In this document: piece by piece, positions 16,045 to 24,853 of the stretch
Numbering within the stretch: the first letter of the stretch is position 1
Layout of the letters: the number at the start of each line of letters is the position of its first letter
Assembly: GCF_015477605.1 (NCBI RefSeq)
Contig: NZ_JADLQX010000017.1
Span: 62,001-126,000, forward strand
DNA length: 64,000 nucleotides
Direction of reading: 5' to 3'
From: Nocardia amamiensis
GTDB lineage: Bacteria > Actinomycetota > Actinomycetes > Mycobacteriales > Mycobacteriaceae
Program-made: the position numbers and the translations under genes
The notes under the pieces: model-generated
Told to the model about the DNA's origin: nothing
Seen by the model: the letters and a program-made list of their open reading frames with translations, nothing else
The model's database searches: none

Positions 16045-17145
16045 GTGAACGAGACGAGCCTGCTGCAAGGACCTATTCATACCGTGCACGTCGAATTGGA
16101 TGCCACCTTCGCGCCGTTCGGCGGGTGGGAGATGCCGGTGTCCTATGCGGGGACGGTGACCGAGCACCAGGCGGTCCGCACGACGGTCGGGCTGTTCGAC
16201 GTCAGCCATCTGGGCAAGGCGATCGTGCGCGGGCCCGGCGCCGCGGCGTTTGTGAACTCGGCTCTCACCAACGATCTCGGCCGGATCCGTCCGGGCAAGG
16301 CGCAGTACACGCTCTGCTGCGCGCCGGACGGGGGAGTTATCGATGACCTGATCGCCTACTACGTGAGCGCCGACGAGATCTTCCTGGTGCCCAACGCGGC
16401 CAACACCGCGGCGGTCGTCGCGGAACTGCGGAAGGCCGCGCCCGAAGGCATCACCGTGACCGACGAGCACCGCGACTACGCCGTGTTCGCCGTGCAGGGC
16501 CCGCGCTCCGCCGAGGTGCTGACGGAACTCGGGTTGCCTACCGACCTCGAGTACATGGCCTACGCCGACGCCGAATGGGACGGCCGCCCCGTCCGGGTGT
16601 GCCGCACCGGCTACACCGGCGAACACGGCTACGAGCTGCTGCCGCGCTGGGACGACGCCGAACCGTTGTTCCGCGCCCTGGTCGACCAGGTGCGCGCCGC
16701 CGAGGGGCAGGTCGCCGGGCTCGGCGCGCGCGACACGCTGCGCACCGAGATGGGCTACCCGCTGCACGGGCATGAACTCTCCCTGGAGATCTCGCCGGTG
16801 CAGGCGCGCTGCGGCTGGGCGGTCGGCTGGAAGAAGCCGGAGTTCTGGGGCAAAGCCGCGCTGGAGCAGGAGAAGTCGGCCGGCCCGCGCCGAATCCTGC
16901 TGGGACTGAAGGCACTCGACCGCGGCGTACTGCGGCAAGGGCAGACGGTGCTGCGCGAGGGCGAGCCGGTCGGTGAAACCACCTCCGGCACCTTCTCGCC
17001 CACCCTCAAAGTAGGCATCGCCTTGGCCCTGCTGGACACCGCGGCGGCGATCGAGCCCGGCGCCGAGGTCGAAGTCGAGGTCCGCGGCCGCCGCCTGCGC
17101 TGCGAAGTGGTCCACCCTCCCTTTGTGGACACCAAGACCAAATAG
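16045..17145 (+). CDS. gcvT: Glycine cleavage system T protein (aminomethyltransferase)
   Basis: Transfers the aminomethyl carbon from lipoylated GcvH to tetrahydrofolate, releasing ammonia. The 366-residue protein shows the GcvT fold: LDATFAPFGGWEMPVSYAG, HQAVRTTVGLFDVSHLGK, VQGPRSAEVLTELG, YTGEHGYELLPRWDDAEPLF, ARDTLRTEMGYPLHGHEL (conserved folate-site Asp/Arg region) and GETTSGTFSPTLKVGIALAL. It starts at a GTG (16045). Other gcv genes are not in the window. gcvT next to ilvE is a conserved arrangement in mycolic-acid bacteria. Confidence 0.97.
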   Translation: MNETSLLQGPIHTVHVELDATFAPFGGWEMPVSYAGTVTEHQAVRTTVGLFDVSHLGKAIVRGPGAAAFVNSALTNDLGRIRPGKAQYTLCCAPDGGVIDDLIAYYVSADEIFLVPNAANTAAVVAELRKAAPEGITVTDEHRDYAVFAVQGPRSAEVLTELGLPTDLEYMAYADAEWDGRPVRVCRTGYTGEHGYELLPRWDDAEPLFRALVDQVRAAEGQVAGLGARDTLRTEMGYPLHGHELSLEISPVQARCGWAVGWKKPEFWGKAALEQEKSAGPRRILLGLKALDRGVLRQGQTVLREGEPVGETTSGTFSPTLKVGIALALLDTAAAIEPGAEVEVEVRGRRLRCEVVHPPFVDTKTK

Positions 17146-17420
17146 TCGGCGTCCGCGCAGCAGGGTCGTGCCCCGCGGACAGCGGGCCGTGCGGATCGTC
17201 AGAGGGACCAGCTGGAACCCTGCGGCGCTGGAGCCGCCAGGGCAGGGCCGGCTGGCAATCGCGACAGGTGTGCGGAATCGGCCGGAACCCTGCCACGCTG
17301 GGAACCGGCCGGCGGGCGGCGGCCGGGTAATCGAGCGCGGCGTGCGACCGGGCAGTTACCTGGCAAGTAGGGCGTAGACCGTGAGTAGATGGCCGGATCG
17401 GTCCGGATAGTATCGTCGCC

Positions 17421-18518
17421 ATGACCGCTGCCGCACAGTTCACCCGTGTTCCGCATCCCGCGCCCGTTCCGGCGCAGCGGCGACAAGAGGTACTGGCGGC
17501 GCCCGGGTTCGGACGGTACTTCACCGACCACATGGTCTCGATCGATTACGTCGACGGCGCGTGGACGAACGCGCGGGTCGAGCCATACGGTCCGCTGTCG
17601 TTGGATCCGGCGACGATGGTGTTCCACTACGGGCAGGCCATCTTCGAGGGACTCAAGGCCTACCGCCAGAGCGACGGCAGCGTCTCGTGCTTCCGCATCG
17701 ACGCCAACGCGGCGCGTTTCCGCAGGTCGGCTCGTCGCATGGCGATGGCCGAGCTGCCCGACGAGCTGTTCATCGAGTCGGTGCGGCAACTGCTCGAAGT
17801 CGACCGGGACTGGGTGCCCGCCGCGGGCGGCGAGGAATCGCTGTACCTGCGGCCGTTCATGTTCGCGACCGAAGCGGGCCTGGGTGTGAAGCCCGCCGCC
17901 TCGTACAAGTACTTGCTGCTGGGTTCCCCGGCGGGCGCGTACTTCCCGCGCGGCGTCAAGCCGGTGCGCGTATGGCTGTCCACCGAATACGTGCGCGCCG
18001 CTCCGGGCGGCACGGGTGAGGCCAAGGTCGCGGGCAACTACGCCGCCTCGCTGCTCGCCCAGGCCGAGGCCTCGGCCAAGGGATGCGATCAGGTGGTGTG
18101 GCTGGACGCGTGCGAGCGCCGCTATGTCGAGGAGATGGGCACCAACAACCTGTTCTTCGTCTTCGGATCCGGCTCCGAGGCGCGTTTGGTCACCCCGGAG
18201 CTGTCCGGCTCGCTGCTGCCGGGCATCACCCGCGACTCGCTGCTGACCCTGGCCGCCGACTCCGGCTACCCGGTCGAGGAGCGCAAGATCTCCGTGGAGG
18301 AGTGGCGCAAGGGCGCCGAATCCGGTGAGATCACCGAGGTTTTCGCCTGCGGCACCGCCGCGGTGATCACCCCGGTCGGCTGGGTCCGTTCCGGCGACGG
18401 CGAGTTCACCATCGGCGGTGGCGAGCCCGGCGAAGTCACCATGGCCCTGCGCGACACCCTCACCGGCATCCAGCGCGGAACCTTCGCCGACATCCACGGG
18501 TGGATGCGCCGGATGTGA
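17421..18518 (+). CDS. ilvE: Branched-chain amino acid aminotransferase IlvE
   Basis: Class IV PLP-dependent transaminase for the last step of Leu/Ile/Val synthesis and the first of their breakdown. Family motifs: VFHYGQAIFEGLKAYR, RPFMFATEAGLGVKP, GEAKVAGNYAASLLAQAEA (PLP lysine about residue 202), YVEEMGTNNLFFVFG, and FACGTAAVITPVG near the C-terminus. The 365-aa length is typical of the actinobacterial form. The ATG at 17421 follows a 275-base gap after gcvT, so it probably has its own promoter. It converges on the metallo-hydrolase gene with only one base between stops. Confidence 0.97.
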   Translation: MTAAAQFTRVPHPAPVPAQRRQEVLAAPGFGRYFTDHMVSIDYVDGAWTNARVEPYGPLSLDPATMVFHYGQAIFEGLKAYRQSDGSVSCFRIDANAARFRRSARRMAMAELPDELFIESVRQLLEVDRDWVPAAGGEESLYLRPFMFATEAGLGVKPAASYKYLLLGSPAGAYFPRGVKPVRVWLSTEYVRAAPGGTGEAKVAGNYAASLLAQAEASAKGCDQVVWLDACERRYVEEMGTNNLFFVFGSGSEARLVTPELSGSLLPGITRDSLLTLAADSGYPVEERKISVEEWRKGAESGEITEVFACGTAAVITPVGWVRSGDGEFTIGGGEPGEVTMALRDTLTGIQRGTFADIHGWMRRM

Positions 18519-18519
18519 C

Positions 18520-19233
18520 TCAGCCCGGCATGAGCATGTGCCACTGCTCCAGCGTCTGCGGACGCATGACGTAGTTTTTGTCCCGGACAGTGGACAGCGC
18601 CGCGTTGGGTTCCTCCGAATACCAGTGGCCCGGGTAGACAACCGGGTCGCCTGCGAGTCCGGCGAGGTAGCGGAGGCTGCGGAACATTTCGTCCGAATCG
18701 CCGCCGGGAAAATCGGTGCGGCCGCAGCCGTCGACGAACAGGGTGTCGCCGGCGATCAGCCGGTTGTCGAACAAAAAGCATTGGCTGCCCGGCGTGTGCC
18801 CGGGCGTGTGAAGTAATTCGATGTCGAAAGCGCCGACGGTGACCTTGTCGCCGTGCTCGTGACCGGTGAGCTCGCTCTCGGCTATCCCGGTTACGTTGGC
18901 CACCCACGACAGCTCCTTGGCGTTGACATGCACTGGGACGCTTGTCTTTTCGAGTAGTTCCCGCACGCCGCGCAGGGTGAAGCCGAGCATCGTGCCGCCC
19001 ACGTGGTCGGGGTGGTGATGGGTGGCCAGCACTCCGCTCAGCCGTAGTCCGTCTCCTTCGGCGATGTCCACCAGGTCGCCCGCGGCGTAGGCGGGATCGA
19101 CCACCACGCACTCGCCCGTCTCCCGATCGCCGATCAGATACGCGAAGTTGCGCATCTGCGTCGCGATCGGATCGCCCACGGCGTAGTCGCGTCCCGACAA
19201 CAGCTGGCGAAAATACAGGCGCTCAGAAGACAT
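18520..19233 (-). CDS. MBL-fold metallo-hydrolase (glyoxalase II-like)
   Basis: A 237-residue zinc hydrolase with the signature THHHPDHVGG (HxHxDH variant), HTPGHTPGSQCFLF, LIAGDTLFVDGCGRTDF and VYPGHWYSEE, giving both metal sites. This pattern belongs to the glyoxalase II/hydroxyacylglutathione hydrolase-like group; mycobacteria use mycothiol rather than glutathione, so a mycothiol thioester substrate is a reasonable guess. The ATG at 19233 has AAGGTG upstream; a start three codons earlier is weaker. Confidence 0.9.
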   Translation of the reverse strand: MSSERLYFRQLLSGRDYAVGDPIATQMRNFAYLIGDRETGECVVVDPAYAAGDLVDIAEGDGLRLSGVLATHHHPDHVGGTMLGFTLRGVRELLEKTSVPVHVNAKELSWVANVTGIAESELTGHEHGDKVTVGAFDIELLHTPGHTPGSQCFLFDNRLIAGDTLFVDGCGRTDFPGGDSDEMFRSLRYLAGLAGDPVVYPGHWYSEEPNAALSTVRDKNYVMRPQTLEQWHMLMPG

Positions 19234-19650
19234 ACAGCACACCTTATTGCCCGACCCAGACGCTTCGCGCGCCGCGGCCGGAAAAATTCCAGTGCATCGG
19301 ACTACCGGCCCGGCCGAACTGGATCGATGTTCAGGTGCTCTGACGAGGACGCCGTCGACCAGGTCCGCGCGACCGGGCCGCGCTTGTGCTGGACGATTGC
19401 CGGGAATTGGCCAATCGGATCGACATCGTCGGATAGTGGATCGAAAGCTACTCCATCCAACGGCGGTTCGCAGTGGTTACCGCCTAGTGACATATCTGCG
19501 TTCTGGATGAGACGGCGCAGGTAGGACGCTTAGCGGGAAGTGGGCAAGCTCGAGGGCACTTCTTCGGCGCTCTGCGCACCATAACGGTGTCTCGGGGGTA
19601 AACTTCGGTTTGCTCGTTAGTGACTGAACGGTGAACGCGACGGAGTGGCG
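19234..19650. other. Gap upstream of the ctpI cluster
   Basis: About 415 bases containing the promoter regions of the hydrolase (minus) and of the ctpI cluster (plus). Short frames have no recognisable relatives. No clear repeat or RNA element is seen. Confidence 0.4.
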
Positions 19651-20091
19651 ATGAACATTTCCGAAGGCGCGGTAAACGTGATCAGCTGGACGGCCAACGC
19701 TACGACGGCCGCGGCCGGGGCCGTGGGCGGCGCCGCCGTCAACGGTGTGGTCGGCGGCGTGCAGGGTGCCGCGGCCGGTGTGAAGAACGGGCTGAGCAGA
19801 GGCAGCCATTCGACACCGGCGGCCGCGCTGACATTGGCGGCGATCGGCGCCGCGGGTTTGGTGGACTGGCCGGTGCTGCTCGGCGTCGGCGGCACCGCAC
19901 TGGTGATCCGGCAGCTCGGTCAGCGGTCGGGCAGCCAGGCGGCGCCCGACGCCGGTCGTCCCGGACAGCTCGAGCCGCGTCCGGAAGGCGAGCGAACTCC
20001 CGGCCGAGGCGCTGAAGGCGGTCGGACGCCCGCGGGTAAGAGCGCGGCCGGGTCGCGGCGCTCGCCGAGCAAGCTTCAGCCGTCGACGTGA
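19651..20091 (+). CDS. Small membrane protein encoded before the CtpI ATPase
   Basis: The ATG at 19651 has GGAG upstream (a GTG at 19645 is possible). The 146-residue product has a Gly/Ala-rich amphipathic N-terminal half (AAAGAVGGAAVNGVVGGVQG), then a hydrophobic segment ALTLAAIGAAGLVDWPVLLG continuing VGGTALVIR (about residues 54-85), and a charged, Pro/Gly-rich tail likely in the cytosol. The stop overlaps the ATPase GTG start (GTGA), so the two are translationally coupled. The segment's LVDWPV motif recurs as IIEWPV in the protein after ctpI. It may be an accessory subunit or chaperone of the pump, by analogy with PacL proteins of other mycobacterial P-ATPases. Confidence 0.8.
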   Translation: MNISEGAVNVISWTANATTAAAGAVGGAAVNGVVGGVQGAAAGVKNGLSRGSHSTPAAALTLAAIGAAGLVDWPVLLGVGGTALVIRQLGQRSGSQAAPDAGRPGQLEPRPEGERTPGRGAEGGRTPAGKSAAGSRRSPSKLQPST

Positions 20092-23000
20092 ACCTGAGCG
20101 GGCTGGTACGGACCTCCGTGTCACTGCCCTTGCGCGCCCTCGACGCGGGTGTGCGGTCCGCTGCCGTCGTCACGGCCGCGGGCGTGGAGTTCGCGACCTT
20201 GCCGGTGCGCACGACGCCTGCCGCCCGCGTGATCGAGGCGATCACCGAGGCCGCGTCGGAAGTGCTCGGCGGTAAGCCGGCCCGGCGCCGTTGGCGTGGC
20301 GGCAACCGCTGCTGGATCGAAGTGCGGGGCCTCGCCGAACGGGAGCCGGACGACGATGTGGGCTCCGCGGTACTCGCCGCCCTGCGCGCGCATCGTGGTG
20401 TGATCTCGGCGGCCCTCAACTACCCGCTTTCGCGCGTCATCGTCGAGGTGGAGGAAACGACGACCGTCGACGAACTGTGCGACGTGGTGACCGCGGCCGA
20501 GAATCTGCACCCCGATTCCGGTCACCCGCCGGTGGATCTCCCTGCCGACGGCACCGTGCTGGCCGGCAGCATGGTCTTGGCGGCGATGAACACCGTCGGC
20601 TTGGGTGTCGCGCTGGCCGGCCGCGTGGTCGGTTTGCGGCGGCTGCCAGCGGGCCTCAATGCCGTTGTCGCGCTCGTCGATTACCAGCCGCGGCTGCGTC
20701 GCGCCGTCGAACAGCGGCTGGGCGCAGGCGCCGCCGATACCGCGATCGGGCTTGCCACGGCCGCCGCGTACACCGTCACCCAATTACCGGCCGCACTGGG
20801 CGTCGACTTGTTCATCCACCTCGCGAAGGCCGCCGAGACCCGCGCCGCGGCCACCATCTGGGAACGCCGCGAGCCCGGGCTTGCGCCACATGCGAGGTGT
20901 GTCGACCGTGTCCGGCCCGCGCACCGACCGAAGCCGCTGCCAGCGGGACCGATCGAGCGCCAGGGGGACCGCAGCGGACTGGCGCAGGCGGCCGCCGCAC
21001 CGGCGATCGGCATTCTCACCGGCGACCTCGACGCCGCCGCCACCGCCGTCACGGTCGCCGCGCCCAAAGCGGCACGCACCAGCCGGGAGTCGTTCGCCGC
21101 GACACTCGCCCGCGGGTTGGCCGACCGGCACGGCGTGCTGCCGGTGCGGCCCCGGGTGTTCCGGCGCCTCGACCGGGTCGACGCCGTGGTCGTCGACCCT
21201 CGGGCATTGTGCTGCGACGAACTGCGAGTCGCGCGCATCCGCGACGTGCCCGAGCGCGAGCGTGCGGCGGTATGGGAGTGGGCGCAGGACCAAATGGACT
21301 GCGGTGTACTGCAATCCGGGTGGCAGCCGGTGCCACGGCTGGTGTCCGGCAATGGCAGCGGCAGCGCGGTGCTGGTGCGGTACGCGCATCATCCACTGGC
21401 GTCGGCGGTGCTCGGCGAAGTGCGCCGCAGCGGTGCCCAGGTGGTGTCGGTCGACGTCGACACACTGGACGACCTGCGCTCGTCCTTCGACGACCTCGAT
21501 CCGGTGCGCGGGTCCCTCGACGAAGCGCTCGCCCGCACGGTGCACCGGTTGCAACAGGACGGCCGTACGGTCGCGGTGGTGTCCAGTTCCGCGCCACAGG
21601 CACTCGCCGACGCCGACGTCGCGATCGGTATCGCCGCGGGCGGGCCGCCACCGTGGCACGCCGACCTGCTCGTCGACGACCTGGACAGCGTGTGGCGGAT
21701 CGTGCACGCACTGCCCGCGGCTCGGCGAGCCAGTGAACGCGGTGTCGAAATCGCCACCGGGGCTTCCCTTTTGGGTGCGCTGCTGATGATCCCCGGGGTG
21801 CGCGACCGCGGCTTGGCTCCGGTCACCGCAGGGGCCGCCGCGGGCGCATGGACGGGATATCGGCTCGCGCGCGGAGCTCTGGGGGCGTCACCGCCGCCTG
21901 CCGCGAGTGGGCACGAGTGGCACGCCATGTCCGTCGAACAGGTGGGTCATGTGCTGCCGCCGCCGCAACCCGCCCGAGCCTGCAAGCGCTCGTGGCTGGT
22001 TTCGGCCGCCCGCCCAGCGCACTCGGTGATCGATCCGGTGCGGCGGGCGGTGTGGGATTTCGCCGGCGCGATGCGCGACGAACTGTCCGACCCGCTGATC
22101 CCGGTGCTGGCGGTGGGATCAGCGGCCAGCGCGGTCCTTGGCTCGCCGGTCGACGCGATCCTGGTCGGGTCGGTGCTCGCCGGGAACGCGGCCCTGGCGG
22201 CGACCCAGCGGATCCGGTCCGAACGGCTGCTGCGGCGGCTGCTGGCCGCGCAGGACCCACCGGCTCGCAAGCTGGTCGGCGCCGATCGCTACGCGATGGT
22301 CCACGCCGCCGACTTGCGGCCCGGTGACGTCATCGAGGTGCGGCCCGGTGAAGTAGTGCCCGCCGACGCGCGGCTCATCCGCGTGCTGGACGTGGAAGTC
22401 GACGAGTCGTCGTTGACGGGTGAGTCGCTGCCGGTGTCCAAGCAGGTCGGCGCCACGCCGGCCGCGCCCGTCGCCGAGCGGGCTTGCCTGCTTTTCGCCA
22501 CCACGACAGTGGTCGCGGGCACCGCCGTCGCGATCGTCACCGGCGTCGGTGAGCAGACGCAGGCGCACCGTGCCACCGCGACCACGCATCCGGACGGCTC
22601 GGCCGCCGGTCTGCAGACCCAGCTCAAAGATCTGACGAACAAGTCGTGGCCGTTCAGCCTTGTCGGCGGGGGACTGGTCACCGCGCTCGGGTTGCTGCGG
22701 CGCACCGGTCTGCGGCAGGCCGTCAGCAGCGGTGTGGCCGTCAGCGTGGCCGCCGTTCCGGAAGGGCTGCCGTTGGTCGCGACGCTGGCTCAGCAGGCGT
22801 CGGCGCGGCGGCTGACCCGCGCGGGCGCGCTGGTGCGTACTCCGCGATCGGTCGAGGCGCTCGGCCGGGTCGACGTGGTGTGCTTCGACAAGACCGGGAC
22901 GCTCAGCGAGAACCGGCTGCGGGTGACCAGGGTGCACGCCGCGACCGGGTTGTCCGACGACGATGTGCTCGTCCACGCCGTGCGGGCCACACCACACGCC

Positions 23001-24572
23001 AACGGCGAGTCGCACGAACACGCAACCGATCGCGCGGTCGCGGAGGCCGGGCGACACCTGGACCGCGGCGAGTCGGCGGCCCATTTGCCGTTCCGGTCCG
23101 GTCGCCCGTTCTCGGCATCCGTGTGCGGCGAACAATTGTCCATCAAGGGTGCGCCGGAGGTGGTGCTCGCCGCGTGCGCGGACGCCGACGAGGAGGTACA
23201 GCGGCAGGTGCGCAAGATGGCCGCCGAGGGGCTGCGGGTGATCGCCGTCGCCACCCGGCAGCTTTCGCCGTCGCAGGCGCAATCGGTACGTGACGACGCT
23301 GACGACTTCGCCGAATCATGCGGCGACGGACTTCGGTTCGCCGGATTGCTCGGCCTGTCGGACACCCCGCGCGCGGCCGCGGCCGAGGTGCTGGCCGAGC
23401 TGGCCGACCGTGGCATCGGGGTGCGGCTGATCACCGGCGACCACCCCGTGACCGCCACCGCGATCGCCGCCGCGGTGGGCCTGCCCGTCGACGACGATCA
23501 GGTGATCAGCGGGCCCGAATGGGAGGCGCTGTCCCGGCGCGAACAGGAGCAGGCGGTGCAGAGCCGGTCGGTGTTCGCCCGGATGTCACCGGAGCACAAG
23601 GTGCAGATCGTGGAAACGATCCAGCGGCTGGGTCACGTGTGCGCCATGGTCGGCGACGGATCCAACGACGCGGCGGCCATCCGCACCGCGACCGTCGGCA
23701 TCGGCGTGGCCGCGCGCGGCAGCGACCCGGCCCGCGTCGCGGCGGACGTCATGCTGCTCGACGGGCGGATCCGTTCGCTGCTGGACGCCCTCGACGAAGG
23801 CAGGCAACTGTGGCGGCGGGTGCAGGCGGCCGTGGCCGTGCTGCTCGGCGGCAACGCGGGTGAGGTGGCTTTCGCGATCGCCGGCACCGTGCTCACCGGC
23901 CGGGCGCCGTTGAACACGCGCCAATTGCTGCTGGTCAACGTTCTGACTGATGCGCTGCCTGCTGCGGCCCTCGCGGTCAGCCCGCCGAGTGCCCGGCTGC
24001 GCTATACCGGCCGGGGGCCCGACCGGGCCGCGTTGTGGCGGACGGTAGCGGTGCGCGGTACGACGACCGCCTCGGCCGCGATGGTCGCGTGGGTGTTGGG
24101 TAGGCTGACGGGCCGGCGGCGGCGCGCGTCGACGGTGGCGCTGGTGGCGCTGGTCGCGACGCAGTTGGGGCAGACGCTCATCGATTCGCACAGCCCGCTG
24201 GTGGTCGGCACCGCGGCCGGTTCACTGGTGGTGCTCGGTGCGCTGATCAGCACGCCGGGCGTGAGCCAACTGCTCGGCAGCACGCCGCTGGGTCCCGTCG
24301 GCTGGTGTCAGGCGTTGTCGACGGCCGCCGTCGCGACCGCCGTCGCCGCCATCGCTCCGCGGCTGTTCGCCGCGGGCGGTCGGCAACAGGATGATCAGTC
24401 GACGATCTCGATGACGCCGAGGCGCCACAGCACCGCGTACACCTCGCGCAACGGCACGGTCAACACCTGCGTCAGCGCGCCCGTCAACGCATCCGAGTCG
24501 GCCCCTACACCAGTTGTCATCACGACAGACACGGTGCGGACGTCAGGAGTCGAACTCTCGAATACATCATGA
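20088..24572 (+). CDS. ctpI: Giant P-type ATPase, CtpI type, with pseudo-ATPase N-terminal half
   Basis: A 1494-residue cation pump. The C-terminal half is an active P-type ATPase: SSLTGESLPVSK (about 772), VPEGLPLVATL (TM4), VCFDKTGTLSENR (phospho-Asp about 934), VGDGSNDAAAIR (about 1189), and LLLVNVLTDALPAAALAVSP, the last two membrane motifs resembling P2-type Ca2+ pumps. The N-terminal half has an HMA-like region without CxxC (about 65-125), hydrophobic segments, and a degenerate P-domain: VVVDPRALCCDE replaces DKTGT (about 370), and VVSSSAPQALADADVAIGI replaces the GDGxND loop (about 497). The transported ion is unknown; the PEGLP motif hints at Ca2+ or Mn2+. The last ~60 residues are Ser/Thr-rich and atypical. 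Confidence 0.93.
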   Translation: MNLSGLVRTSVSLPLRALDAGVRSAAVVTAAGVEFATLPVRTTPAARVIEAITEAASEVLGGKPARRRWRGGNRCWIEVRGLAEREPDDDVGSAVLAALRAHRGVISAALNYPLSRVIVEVEETTTVDELCDVVTAAENLHPDSGHPPVDLPADGTVLAGSMVLAAMNTVGLGVALAGRVVGLRRLPAGLNAVVALVDYQPRLRRAVEQRLGAGAADTAIGLATAAAYTVTQLPAALGVDLFIHLAKAAETRAAATIWERREPGLAPHARCVDRVRPAHRPKPLPAGPIERQGDRSGLAQAAAAPAIGILTGDLDAAATAVTVAAPKAARTSRESFAATLARGLADRHGVLPVRPRVFRRLDRVDAVVVDPRALCCDELRVARIRDVPERERAAVWEWAQDQMDCGVLQSGWQPVPRLVSGNGSGSAVLVRYAHHPLASAVLGEVRRSGAQVVSVDVDTLDDLRSSFDDLDPVRGSLDEALARTVHRLQQDGRTVAVVSSSAPQALADADVAIGIAAGGPPPWHADLLVDDLDSVWRIVHALPAARRASERGVEIATGASLLGALLMIPGVRDRGLAPVTAGAAAGAWTGYRLARGALGASPPPAASGHEWHAMSVEQVGHVLPPPQPARACKRSWLVSAARPAHSVIDPVRRAVWDFAGAMRDELSDPLIPVLAVGSAASAVLGSPVDAILVGSVLAGNAALAATQRIRSERLLRRLLAAQDPPARKLVGADRYAMVHAADLRPGDVIEVRPGEVVPADARLIRVLDVEVDESSLTGESLPVSKQVGATPAAPVAERACLLFATTTVVAGTAVAIVTGVGEQTQAHRATATTHPDGSAAGLQTQLKDLTNKSWPFSLVGGGLVTALGLLRRTGLRQAVSSGVAVSVAAVPEGLPLVATLAQQASARRLTRAGALVRTPRSVEALGRVDVVCFDKTGTLSENRLRVTRVHAATGLSDDDVLVHAVRATPHANGESHEHATDRAVAEAGRHLDRGESAAHLPFRSGRPFSASVCGEQLSIKGAPEVVLAACADADEEVQRQVRKMAAEGLRVIAVATRQLSPSQAQSVRDDADDFAESCGDGLRFAGLLGLSDTPRAAAAEVLAELADRGIGVRLITGDHPVTATAIAAAVGLPVDDDQVISGPEWEALSRREQEQAVQSRSVFARMSPEHKVQIVETIQRLGHVCAMVGDGSNDAAAIRTATVGIGVAARGSDPARVAADVMLLDGRIRSLLDALDEGRQLWRRVQAAVAVLLGGNAGEVAFAIAGTVLTGRAPLNTRQLLLVNVLTDALPAAALAVSPPSARLRYTGRGPDRAALWRTVAVRGTTTASAAMVAWVLGRLTGRRRRASTVALVALVATQLGQTLIDSHSPLVVGTAAGSLVVLGALISTPGVSQLLGSTPLGPVGWCQALSTAAVATAVAAIAPRLFAAGGRQQDDQSTISMTPRRHSTAYTSRNGTVNTCVSAPVNASESAPTPVVITTDTVRTSGVELSNTS

Positions 24573-24586
24573 CCGGGAGGCAACAA

Positions 24587-24853
24587 ATGGCCGAAAAATT
24601 GCAGACCAGCCATCGAGAAGCCGTCGATCGGGTGGTGGCCGCGCATGGTTTCGCGGTGGACCTGCCGGTGGTCGGGCGGGTGCGCATCCCTCGGCCCGAG
24701 CATTTGGCGTACTACGGTGCGCTCGGCGCGCTGGCCGCGGCGGAGATCATCGAATGGCCCGTCGCGGTGGTCCTCGCGGCCGGTCATTGGCTGGTGGAGA
24801 ACGAGCACAATCGCGTCGCCCAGGAAATCGGCGAAGCTCTCGAAGACGCTTAG
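24587..24853 (+). CDS. Small membrane protein encoded after the CtpI ATPase
   Basis: The ATG at 24587 has GGGAGG six bases upstream; an ATG at 24569 overlapping the ctpI stop is the alternative. The 88-residue product has a soluble N-terminus (LQTSHREAVDRVVAAHGFAV, RIPRPEHLAYYGAL), one hydrophobic segment ALAAAEIIEWPVAVVLAAGH (about 48-70) and an acidic tail. The IIEWPV motif within the hydrophobic segment parallels LVDWPV in the protein encoded just before ctpI. Co-transcription with ctpI is very likely. It converges on cobS with a 4-base stop overlap. Confidence 0.8.
   Translation: MAEKLQTSHREAVDRVVAAHGFAVDLPVVGRVRIPRPEHLAYYGALGALAAAEIIEWPVAVVLAAGHWLVENEHNRVAQEIGEALEDA

Noticed and set aside
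17199..18641. Long minus-strand frame opposite ilvE
   Set aside because: Gly/Arg-rich shadow of ilvE, which has all its family motifs on the plus strand.
21906..21925. A third partial copy of the 57-bp repeat (CGAGTGGCACGCCATG) inside ctpI
   Set aside because: Only the first ~16 bases match and the second arm is absent; it lies in normal coding sequence (HEWHAM), so chance is more likely.
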